Source: a virus. Taken from it: a stretch of 22,100 bases of DNA. The notes under the pieces are model-generated. The model saw only the letters and a list, made by a program, of their open reading frames with translations, had not been told where the DNA came from and ran no database searches. The stretch covers positions 1-22,100 of the IMG/VR virus record IMGVR_UViG_3300043399_000369; one strand, given 5' to 3'. Of this stretch, positions 14,011-19,232 are shown in pieces (within the stretch, counting starts at the first letter, position 1; the number at the start of each line of letters is the position of its first letter). The position numbers and the translations under genes are program-made.

Positions 14011-14060
14011 GGGGGCAGGACTCGCCACCGCCGGGCTAGAAGTCCTGCCCCCGTTTTTTT
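14011..14060 (+). terminator. Intrinsic terminator ending the structural/lysis operon
   Basis: A perfect 12-bp inverted repeat (GGGGGCAGGACT 14011-14022 and AGTCCTGCCCCC 14041-14052) with an 18-base loop is followed by GTTTTTTT (14053-14060). This is a standard GC-rich hairpin plus U-tract. It lies 92 bases after the holin gene and before the next promoter candidate, so it probably ends the late transcript. Confidence 0.88.
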
Positions 14061-14079
14061 ACCTATCCGTCCACACCCC

Positions 14080-14107
14080 TTGACAGGTCTGTTATTGTGT
14101 CTTTTGT
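14080..14107 (+). promoter_or_regulatory. Candidate promoter for the small-gene/replication operon
   Basis: A perfect -35 hexamer TTGACA (14080-14085) stands just after the terminator. At a 16-base spacing lies TTTTGT (14102-14107), a poor -10 match (3 of 6). The location between the terminator and the first gene of the next block supports a promoter, but the -10 is weak, so an activator or a different sigma factor may be needed. Confidence 0.45.
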
Positions 14108-14123
14108 GGGCAGGCGGCCCACA
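14105..14123 (+). promoter_or_regulatory. 19-bp palindrome at the candidate promoter (operator-like)
   Basis: TGTGGGC (14105-14111) and GCCCACA (14117-14123) form a perfect 7-bp inverted repeat around a 5-base centre. It overlaps the expected -10/+1 zone of the TTGACA promoter candidate, where a repressor operator would sit. It could also fold as a 5' untranslated hairpin. No second copy was noticed in the window. Confidence 0.4.
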
Positions 14124-14148
14124 CCCAACAAACAAACTAAACACAAGG

Positions 14149-14160
14149 AAGGCAGCACAA
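14149..14160 (+). repeat. Repeated ribosome-site motif AAGGCAGCACAA, copy 1
   Basis: AAGGCAGCACAA precedes (and shares its last A with) the ATG at 14160. The same 12 bases occur at 16132-16143 before the exonuclease gene, and close relatives occur before the ATGs at 15574 (AAAGGCGCACA) and 14809 (AAGGCAACCA). AAGG likely pairs with 16S rRNA; the conserved spacer is unusual. Confidence 0.55.
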
Positions 14161-14429
14161 TGGGCAGTAAAACAGACCGCATTTATCAGTCTTTGAAAGA
14201 ACGCGACGATCAGCGCGGCAGCGACGGCATACGAAAAGTTTGTGTAGGCGACGTTCACAAAATTCAAATCTTAGGTTCTGAAACTTTAGAACTAGAAGTA
14301 GTTGATGTGGACGAGCGCAGCCGCATTGTTTATTGCGAAGATCAACACAACCTTACCCATGTTGTGCGCGTCTTTAACGATTACAACCACATGGCAGAAG
14401 CCTTTTGGACCTACGACGTGATCGGGTGA
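14160..14429 (+). CDS. Conserved-looking small phage protein, unknown
   Basis: This 89-residue protein is the first gene of the block after the terminator. The N-terminal helix (GSKTDRIYQSLKERDDQRG) is charged. The rest alternates strands (IRKVCVGDVHKIQILG, LELEVVDVDERSRIVYCED, THVVRVFNDYNHMAEAFWTYDVIG), suggesting a small beta barrel. I recognise no family. The ATG at 14160 has the AAGG motif shared with later genes; an in-frame GTG at 14097 would place translation across the palindrome and is less likely. First position after a promoter often means high early expression. Confidence 0.7.
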   Translation: MGSKTDRIYQSLKERDDQRGSDGIRKVCVGDVHKIQILGSETLELEVVDVDERSRIVYCEDQHNLTHVVRVFNDYNHMAEAFWTYDVIG

Positions 14430-14431
14430 CC

Positions 14432-14614
14432 ATGAACGAAATGTTTGCATTTGAACATAAAGCGTTAGACGAAATATCAGACGCACTACATAACCTTTTA
14501 GCGGTCGCACAAATAGATTACGACCGTTTCCAAAACCATTTAACAGTCGTACAAAGCCAACTTGACCAGTTAGCGGAATGGGGCGAAAGGCTGAAAAACA
14601 ACCATGACGCTTAA
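14432..14614 (+). CDS. Small helical (coiled-coil) protein, unknown
   Basis: The 60-residue product from ATG 14432 is almost wholly helical (EHKALDEISDALHNLLAVAQ then QNHLTVVQSQLDQLAEWGER), with leucine spacing compatible with a coiled coil or helical hairpin. It starts two bases after the previous stop and overlaps the next gene by 11 bases. An in-frame ATG at 14405 would overlap the upstream gene and adds non-fitting residues. No function recognised. Confidence 0.65.
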   Translation: MNEMFAFEHKALDEISDALHNLLAVAQIDYDRFQNHLTVVQSQLDQLAEWGERLKNNHDA

Positions 14615-14816
14615 CTACGATTGGGAAACTGTAGAAAAAGGCACGCCAGTAAAAGTAGTTGGCGAGCGTGGCAACTTCACATTCTGCAAGCAAGACAAAA
14701 ACGGAGACATTGAAGTGTACGGTGGCGCAAACGGCCACCTAATGTTCCGCACCTTCACCGCAAACAGAATACGAATCAAAGGCAAACGACGCACAGAAAA
14801 GGCAACCAATGTTTAG
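14604..14816 (+). CDS. Small beta-barrel-like phage protein, unknown
   Basis: The 70-residue product reads DWETVEKGTPVKVVGERGNF then KNGDIEVYGGANGHLMFRTF then ANRIRIKGKRR. 'V..G..VkV.GerG.f.f......G...v.gG..Gh..fRtf...ri' resembles a small SH3/KOW-like barrel found in several actinophages near DNA-metabolism genes. The basic C-terminus (KGKRRTEKA) might touch nucleic acid. It overlaps both neighbours (11 and 8 bases). The resemblance is from memory of the pattern; no role is known to me. Confidence 0.62.
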   Translation: MTLNYDWETVEKGTPVKVVGERGNFTFCKQDKNGDIEVYGGANGHLMFRTFTANRIRIKGKRRTEKATNV

Positions 14817-14982
14817 GAAACTGTCACAAAAAATAGGTTTTATGAAAAACAGGCAATGGTTAGATGACCAAAATTTTGAAGGTATCCGCTGCCTGAACTG
14901 TCGGGCAGAATTTTTAGAACCGACCGCAGAAGAAACAGTAGGCGCATTTTTACAACACCCCTGCAAAAGTAAGGTGAACTAA
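14809..14982 (+). CDS. 57-residue putative zinc-binding protein
   Basis: The ORF runs from ATG 14809 (preceded by AAAAGGCAACC) to TAA 14980-14982. A basic N-terminal helix (residues 1-18) is followed by I-R-C28-L-N-C31-R, and near the end H50-P-C52. The C-x2-C plus H-x-C spacing is compatible with a single zinc site. It overlaps the previous gene by 8 bases and the next by one base (TAATG). Such small zinc proteins often bind nucleic acid or protein partners; no family was recognised. Confidence 0.6.
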   Translation: MFRKLSQKIGFMKNRQWLDDQNFEGIRCLNCRAEFLEPTAEETVGAFLQHPCKSKVN

Positions 14983-15149
14983 TGAAAACCATTCAAACAG
15001 TCGTTTACACGATCGCAGTAATTGTTGGGCTAGTGACATTGAATGAATTTTTAACCTACTGGCCTGCCATGCCGCTAGCAGCCCCCGTTTCTGCCGCAGC
15101 GTTGTTTGCGGGTGTAGGCTTCACCGCCTACCTACTAGGCAAGGATTAG
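14982..15149 (+). CDS. Small membrane protein, two helices
   Basis: The 55-residue ORF starts in a TAATG overlap. Two hydrophobic segments are plain: about residues 4-22 (IQTVVYTIAVIVGLVTLNE) and about 32-52 (LAAPVSAAALFAGVGFTAYLL). They are joined by a short loop with TYWPAM, and the tail is GKD. This hairpin topology could act as a holin-like or superinfection-exclusion type protein, but its position in the early-type block, away from the lysis genes, does not single out one role. Confidence 0.6.
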   Translation: MKTIQTVVYTIAVIVGLVTLNEFLTYWPAMPLAAPVSAAALFAGVGFTAYLLGKD

Positions 15150-15152
15150 CCA

Positions 15153-15239
15153 ATGGGAAACCTAGAACTACTCATGGTTGCGTTCTGCATCAGCGCATTT
15201 TTGTTAATGGTGGCTATTGTTGAAAGTTGGATTTTCTGA
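15153..15239 (+). CDS. Tiny single-helix membrane peptide, 28 residues
   Basis: ATG 15153 to TGA 15237-15239 encodes a peptide that is one hydrophobic helix (LELLMVAFCISAFLLMVAIV) flanked by MGN and ESWIF. It is three bases after the previous membrane gene and its stop overlaps the resolvase-like gene start (TGATG). The exact packing at both ends is the main support; at this size a chance ORF cannot be excluded. Confidence 0.45.
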   Translation: MGNLELLMVAFCISAFLLMVAIVESWIF

Positions 15240-15577
15240 TGGCGAACGCGAACAAAGCGAAAGGCAGCCAAGCGGAACGGCAAGTGCGCGACTTCCTGCA
15301 ACAGCAAGGCGTAGATTGTGATCGTGTCCCGGCAGGCGCAACTAAAGACGTAGGGGACATTTTCACCTACGATAAAAAATGGCCTGCCATTCAAGTTAAA
15401 AACCATAAAACGATCCAGTTGGGGGTTTGGGTGACAGAAGCGCAACAGCAAGCCGAACACGCAAACCGTTTAACTTCTATTGTGGTGCATAAACGCAAAG
15501 GCAAAGGCAGCCCGGCGGACTGGTATGTGACCACCACTTTGCAAGATTTCGTAAACCTTATGAAAGGCGCACAATGA
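15239..15577 (+). CDS. Holliday junction resolvase-like nuclease (PD-(D/E)XK fold)
   Basis: The 112-residue protein has the small archaeal-Hjc-like layout. N-terminal helix KGSQAERQVRDFLQQQG carries E13. Then VPAGATKDVGDIF carries the catalytic D40, and AIQVKNHK carries the Q52-x-K54 pair (Q in place of the second acid is common in phage versions). A closing helix-strand pair (TEAQQQAEHANRLTSIVVHKRKG) follows. It probably cuts branched recombination or replication intermediates before packaging. ATG 15239 overlaps the upstream stop; an in-frame ATG at 15227 would add only four residues. It sits among small early genes and upstream of the exonuclease, in keeping with a recombination set. Confidence 0.75.
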   Translation: MANANKAKGSQAERQVRDFLQQQGVDCDRVPAGATKDVGDIFTYDKKWPAIQVKNHKTIQLGVWVTEAQQQAEHANRLTSIVVHKRKGKGSPADWYVTTTLQDFVNLMKGAQ

Positions 15578-15786
15578 AACCCGAAAAGCACCAATTGAAA
15601 AAGTGGTTGCACGTCAGCAACGGCCTACTGCCATTGCAATTAGATAACGAACTAGACTGGGAACTACGCGAATATGTTGTAGAAGCCCGCATTGCCATTG
15701 TTGAAATGGTGGAACATATTCGACGTTTGCAAGAGATCGAAAAAATGTTGCGGGCAAGTTTGGAAGAAACAACAGATTTTGACTGA
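15574..15786 (+). CDS. Small helical protein, unknown
   Basis: The 70-residue product is coupled at both ends (ATGA with the resolvase-like gene, TGATG with whiB). A short Lys-rich start precedes a long amphipathic helix (LDWELREYVVEARIAIVEMVEHIRRLQEIEKMLRASLEE). It looks like a helical hairpin or coiled coil. A close relative of the AAGG...CACA motif precedes its start. No family was recognised. Confidence 0.62.
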   Translation: MKPEKHQLKKWLHVSNGLLPLQLDNELDWELREYVVEARIAIVEMVEHIRRLQEIEKMLRASLEETTDFD

Positions 15787-16118
15787 TGAAAGCGGCACGA
15801 CCAATACACCTATGGCATGAAAAAGCGGCTTGCAAAGGCAAAACTGACCTGTTTTTTCCTGAACCGGGAAAGGTAGAAAACAACAGAACGAAACTGGCGA
15901 AACAAACCTGCAAAACCTGCCCTGTATTTGACGACTGTTTAGCGCACGTTACTTACAACATAGAACGCTACGGAATCTGGGCAGGCATGAATGTGAAAGA
16001 ACGCAGCAGACACAGGGCAAGGCTTGGCATTAAGTTGTCTAGCGTTCCGCACGGCTACCGCACCAAATGGGAATCCGGCTGCCGTTGTCACATCTGCGTC
16101 ACAGAATACGGCGAATAA
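15786..16118 (+). CDS. whiB: WhiB-family iron-sulfur transcription regulator
   Basis: The 110-residue protein has the four WhiB cysteines that hold a 4Fe-4S cluster: C16, C42-x2-C45 and C51 (the family C...CxxC....C arrangement). The family turn G63-I-W-A-G-M follows in place of G[VI]WGG. A basic stretch (KERSRHRARLG) comes next, usual for DNA contact. WhiB proteins occur only in Actinobacteria and their phages and bind sigma-A to change transcription; phage members are known to repress host whiB genes and affect septation or superinfection. An extra C-terminal motif HGYRTKWESGCRCHICVTE adds a CxCxxC group that is not part of the core family and may bind another metal. Confidence 0.92.
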   Translation: MKAARPIHLWHEKAACKGKTDLFFPEPGKVENNRTKLAKQTCKTCPVFDDCLAHVTYNIERYGIWAGMNVKERSRHRARLGIKLSSVPHGYRTKWESGCRCHICVTEYGE

Positions 16119-16131
16119 CACACAACCCCGA

Positions 16132-16143
16132 AAGGCAGCACAA
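16132..16143 (+). repeat. Repeated ribosome-site motif AAGGCAGCACAA, copy 2
   Basis: These 12 bases are identical to those before the gene at 14160, and lie directly before ATG 16144 of the exonuclease gene. They sit in an A/C-rich 25-base gap after whiB. The shared start region suggests common translational control, or a recent shared origin of the leaders. Confidence 0.55.
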
Positions 16144-17718
16144 ATGGACACATTAGGACCAACAATCGAAAAATTGCGGTATGGCCGCTACCAGATCAAA
16201 CCGCCCGGCAAAAACGCACGCACCGGCTACACACGCGCCACAACCATCACCAAAACGTTAGACGACCAATCTTCACTTATACCGTGGAACGCAGCACGAA
16301 CCGCAATCGGCATAATTAAAGAACCGCATTTGTTTGCCGCTATCGCAGCGTGCGACCCGGAAAACAAAAAAGAACTTTACGACCTGTGCGAAAAAGCGGC
16401 AGAAGCGGGCGGGTCAGCAACCCGACGTGAGCAAGGCACAGCAATACACAAGTTTTTAGAACGCAAACTAGAAGACCCAACCTATGCACCGCCGGCCCCT
16501 TACGACCAAGACGTGCAATCAATCCTGCAAGCATTAGATAACGCAGGTTTAACAGTCATGCCGGGCCTTTCAGAATTCGTAGTCGTCAATCATGACCTGA
16601 AAATTGCTGGCACGGCAGACCTAGCGGTGCAAGACGCTAACGGAAACATTTACGTTGCTGACCTTAAAACTGGTTCATCAGTCAAATATGGGGCGCAAGC
16701 ATGGGCCATACAGTTGTTCATTTACGCCACCGGCAACGCCATCTACCATCATGCAGTAAACGAAGCGGACGATTACGAAACGCCTTTGCCGGCTTTCGAC
16801 CAGCAACGCGGCATTGTTTTACATTGCGAACCAGCATCAGGCAAAACCGACCTTTATTGGATTGACCTAACAGTAGGCAAAGACGGCTTAGAACTTGCCT
16901 TAGCAGTTCGCAAACATCGCAACATAAAACCGTTAGAACCGTTCACAATTACTGAAGCGACCACCAATCTTAAAATGGTTGCAGAAGAACAGTATGTGGA
17001 CGAACTTTGGCGGGTTTCAGCGACCGAACAGATCAAAGAGATTTTGCAACACCCGGACGCTGCGAAAGATTTGCAATGGCCGGCAAACATACCCACCCTG
17101 AAAAGCGGGCTGCCGATCACAGTTCAGCAAGGGCAAACAATTAACGACCTGCTGACCGTCATTTTCAAAATTCACCAACTGCCACTAATGCAAGTTGCGC
17201 CACCGCAAACAATCAAAGAACCCGAACCGGTCACACAACCCGAACCTGAACCGCAACCTGAACGGAAACCTTTACCGCCAGTTCACAACCTAGACAAGCC
17301 AGAAGACCCGCAAGTAACAGAAGATGACATTGCCGGGCTGCGTGTTCAAATTCAATTTTTGACAGAACCGCAACGTTGGTGGGCGCAAAACCATTTAGAA
17401 CAGTTGCGCGAAGAATGTTTAACTGTCGCTTTGCTGCCACCTACCGGGCAACCGTATTTGCGGAGATGGAACATTACGGCAACAATTCTGAACATGGCTG
17501 TTTTTGAAGATGACGAAATGCTGCAAGGCGTCGTTAAAGCCTGCACAAAACGGGCTTTCAAAACCACCGCAGACGGCTTAGGGCATTTGACAATTAAACA
17601 GTCCGAAAAGGCGTTTGAATTGTCGCAACAGATCGCGCACGAAACATTGATACCGGCTTGGACTGACGCCGGCCAAATCAAGTTCGTGCCAAACCCTCAC
17701 CAAATCGGTGCGGAATAA
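16144..17718 (+). CDS. Cas4/RecB-like PD-(D/E)XK exonuclease
   Basis: The 524-residue protein carries the RecB-nuclease motifs in order. REQGTAIHKFLE holds H102; SEFVVVNHDLKIAGTADLAV holds E144 and the metal acid D159; VADLKTGSS gives D173-x-K175; and a later Q in AWAIQLFIYATG is the QhxxY motif. No cysteine cluster like that of true Cas4 is visible around the domain. A Pro/Glu/Gln linker (roughly residues 358-385) joins a C-terminal helical domain of about 140 residues of unknown role. In actinophages this family, with a downstream small binding protein, serves DNA recombination or end processing. Start ATG 16144 has the AAGG motif; upstream in-frame sequence overlaps whiB and is not family-like. 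Confidence 0.85.
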   Translation: MDTLGPTIEKLRYGRYQIKPPGKNARTGYTRATTITKTLDDQSSLIPWNAARTAIGIIKEPHLFAAIAACDPENKKELYDLCEKAAEAGGSATRREQGTAIHKFLERKLEDPTYAPPAPYDQDVQSILQALDNAGLTVMPGLSEFVVVNHDLKIAGTADLAVQDANGNIYVADLKTGSSVKYGAQAWAIQLFIYATGNAIYHHAVNEADDYETPLPAFDQQRGIVLHCEPASGKTDLYWIDLTVGKDGLELALAVRKHRNIKPLEPFTITEATTNLKMVAEEQYVDELWRVSATEQIKEILQHPDAAKDLQWPANIPTLKSGLPITVQQGQTINDLLTVIFKIHQLPLMQVAPPQTIKEPEPVTQPEPEPQPERKPLPPVHNLDKPEDPQVTEDDIAGLRVQIQFLTEPQRWWAQNHLEQLREECLTVALLPPTGQPYLRRWNITATILNMAVFEDDEMLQGVVKACTKRAFKTTADGLGHLTIKQSEKAFELSQQIAHETLIPAWTDAGQIKFVPNPHQIGAE

Positions 17719-17747
17719 CAACACACAAAAGAGAAAGAAGCAAAAAC

Positions 17748-18161
17748 ATGATTGACCCGACATTGGCAAAATCACTTACCGAAACTTCCAACGTGGCAAA
17801 GTTCCCAAACGTAGGCGACAAGGTAGTAATCAAAATTACCGACCTGCAAGAACGTGAACAGACAGACTTCCGAACAGGTGAAGTTTTAACTTGGAAAGAC
17901 GGCAGCCCCAAAAAGCAGTTCGTTTTTTACGGTGTGGACCAAGACACCGGCGAAGAAACCCGCATTTTTGCTAAAGGTTTCATGCTCGGCGCAATTAAAG
18001 ACGCGTTGCGTGAAGCAAACGCAAACGTTGAAGAAGGCGGCGTTTTAGCGGTGCAGTTTTCGCACGAAGAACAAACCGAACCGGGCTTAAACCCTGCCAA
18101 AAAATATAAGGCGCAATACAAGCCACCGGTCAAAAGCATTAGTGCAGATGACCTGATTTAA
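17748..18161 (+). CDS. Putative ssDNA-binding (OB-fold-like) protein
   Basis: This 137-residue protein follows the exonuclease after 29 A/C-rich bases with AAGAGAAAGAAG as ribosome site. Strands at VGDKVVIKITDLQEREQ, KKQFVFYGVD, EETRIFAKGF and GGVLAVQFSHEE around one helix (MLGAIKDALREAN) suggest an OB-like barrel. The acidic C-terminal tip (ISADDLI) resembles the acidic hydrophobic tails of SSB proteins. Location beside a recombination exonuclease fits ssDNA binding. I do not recognise a named family, so the function is inference; it could also be an exonuclease partner. Confidence 0.5.
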   Translation: MIDPTLAKSLTETSNVAKFPNVGDKVVIKITDLQEREQTDFRTGEVLTWKDGSPKKQFVFYGVDQDTGEETRIFAKGFMLGAIKDALREANANVEEGGVLAVQFSHEEQTEPGLNPAKKYKAQYKPPVKSISADDLI

Positions 18162-18172
18162 TTAACAAAATC

Positions 18173-18227
18173 TGCCCTGCCGTAACGACATATCCCCCAC
18201 CCAAACCCCGACCGTTACGGCAGGGCA
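18173..18227. repeat. Perfect 15-bp inverted repeat with C-rich loop (hairpin)
   Basis: TGCCCTGCCGTAACG (18173-18187) and CGTTACGGCAGGGCA (18213-18227) are exact complements around a 25-base loop rich in CCCC runs. No T-run follows on the + strand. On the - strand the hairpin is followed by GATTTTGTTAA, so it looks like a terminator only in that direction, although no - strand genes are seen. It may instead be an RNA structure, a regulator site or part of an origin. It fills nearly all of the 91-base gap. Confidence 0.7.
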
Positions 18228-18252
18228 ACCCAACCTAAGAAAGCAAACTAAC

Positions 18253-18456
18253 GTGGAAAAACAACACCTACTTATCTGGTGTGACAACAACAACCGCTTC
18301 TACATTGACGCGGTGCATGGTGCCGACCGAATCACTCTCGCAACAGTTTCAGACCAAGCAGACGCAGAACAGATAGCAAGACATTTGTCTGGTTGGACAA
18401 GGCGAGAAGACGGACGGCCTTTCCCCATTCATCTTGGAAGGAACACAACACAATGA
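18253..18456 (+). CDS. Small unknown protein (67 residues)
   Basis: The gene starts with GTG 18253 after AAGAAAG and lies just downstream of the 15-bp hairpin. It reads HLLIWCDNNNRFYIDAVHGADRITLATVSDQADAEQIARHLSGWTRR: two strands, a helix and a basic tail. This compact alpha/beta pattern recalls small phage proteins of unknown role. Its stop is 12 to 24 bases before the Rpf gene, so the two are probably co-translated. No function assigned. Confidence 0.6.
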   Translation: MEKQHLLIWCDNNNRFYIDAVHGADRITLATVSDQADAEQIARHLSGWTRREDGRPFPIHLGRNTTQ

Positions 18457-18480
18457 AATTGGGGCATTGTGCAAACCGTT

Positions 18481-18993
18481 ATGAAAAAACCGTTACTGGT
18501 ACTTTTATTTGTATTCGCTATTGCAACAGCAATGGCGGTACACCAACCGACAAAAACAACATTTACAGCAACAGCACAAACCAAACCTAACGAACCTTCG
18601 ACACAAACGGCGGAAGAATACGCTTCGCAAGAAGCAGAAAGGCAACTTGTGGAATTTTTACAGGCAGCAGCAACCACCACGACGACAGTTAAACCGCGTG
18701 TAATCGCAACGCCACCAAATAACGATCCCGGCGACGGTTCCCGGTGGGACCAACTAGCAAAATGCGAATGTGGCGGCAATTGGGCGTGCAACACCGGCAA
18801 CGGTTTCGGCGGCGGCCTACAATTCATGCACCAAAACAGTTATTCGTCATGGCGTAGTTTTGGTGGCACAGAATTCACTCAACACCCGTGGGAAGCGACC
18901 CGAGAACAGCAAATTGTTGTAGCGGAACGCATCTTGGCTTCTTCTGGTTGGCGTGCTTGGCCGGGCTGCTCACGCAAATTCGGGTGGATATAA
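18481..18993 (+). CDS. Secreted Rpf-like transglycosylase (resuscitation-promoting factor domain)
   Basis: The 170-residue protein has a signal peptide (MKKPLLVLLFVFAIATAMA, cleavage probably after about residue 19). A Thr/Glu-rich spacer follows (to about residue 85, with TTTTTVKP), then a full Rpf domain. SRWDQLAKCECGGNW carries the catalytic E96, with ACNTGNGFGGGLQFMHQNSYSSWRSFGG after it, ATREQQIVVAERILASSGWRAWPGC next, and SRKFGWI at the end. Rpf domains are lysozyme-like enzymes that cut peptidoglycan glycan strands and, in Actinobacteria, help dormant cells resume growth. The C-E-C around the catalytic Glu replaces the usual C-E-S, and a further Cys in ACNTGN is extra. ATG 18481 gives the typical signal peptide; GTG 18469 would add MQTV and has a GGGG just upstream. 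Confidence 0.87.
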   Translation: MKKPLLVLLFVFAIATAMAVHQPTKTTFTATAQTKPNEPSTQTAEEYASQEAERQLVEFLQAAATTTTTVKPRVIATPPNNDPGDGSRWDQLAKCECGGNWACNTGNGFGGGLQFMHQNSYSSWRSFGGTEFTQHPWEATREQQIVVAERILASSGWRAWPGCSRKFGWI

Positions 18994-18995
18994 CG

Positions 18996-19232
18996 ATGGA
19001 TTGGTGGCCGTGGCTGCTATTCGCAGCCGAAATAATCGGCATAAGTTCAATCAGATACACAGCCAAAACCGGCAAATGGTGGGGGTGGCTGCTACCACTC
19101 GCAACAATGACCTGCTCGTGGGCCATCTACTCAATAACAACCCGGCAATGGGGATTCACCGCACTAACCGCCCTATGGGCCACAACCTACATAGCGAACG
19201 CACGAACTTGGAAAAGGAAAACACCCCGATGA
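18996..19232 (+). CDS. Small membrane protein, about three helices
   Basis: The 78-residue protein from ATG 18996 starts two bases after the Rpf stop. Hydrophobic segments lie at about residues 2-18 (DWWPWLLFAAEIIGISS), 28-46 (KWWGWLLPLATMTCSWAIY) and 52-68 (GFTALTALWATTYIANA), with a basic tail RTWKRKTPR that should stay in the cytoplasm. Tryptophans cluster at the membrane edges. The stop overlaps the methyltransferase ATG. It may be a transport or immunity-type protein; nothing in it identifies a family. Confidence 0.62.
   Translation: MDWWPWLLFAAEIIGISSIRYTAKTGKWWGWLLPLATMTCSWAIYSITTRQWGFTALTALWATTYIANARTWKRKTPR

Noticed and set aside
13824-14196. Short + strand frames running from the holin end across the terminator region
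   Set aside because: They cross a strong terminator hairpin and a promoter candidate, have no ribosome site, and read as low-quality Arg/Pro/Gly sequence.
14292-14738. 148-codon - strand frame opposite the small genes after the terminator
   Set aside because: It spans three coupled + strand genes with better starts and coding-like sequence, and shows no recognisable motif.
16144-17718. True Cas4 of a CRISPR adaptation module
   Set aside because: The nuclease motifs match RecB/Cas4-type enzymes, but there are no cas1/cas2 genes or repeats, and the four-cysteine cluster was not seen. It fits phage recombination better.
18173-18227. The 15-bp inverted repeat as a + strand intrinsic terminator
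   Set aside because: The sequence after the 3' arm is ACCCAACC, with no U-tract, so it does not qualify as a standard terminator for the upstream gene.
18453-18590. A 45-codon frame from ATG 18453, with GGAAGGA upstream, overlapping the start of the Rpf gene
   Set aside because: The ribosome site is good, but the peptide has a mixed, non-protein-like composition and lies almost wholly inside the signal peptide and spacer coding of the Rpf gene in another frame. It may only couple translation. Not listed as a gene.
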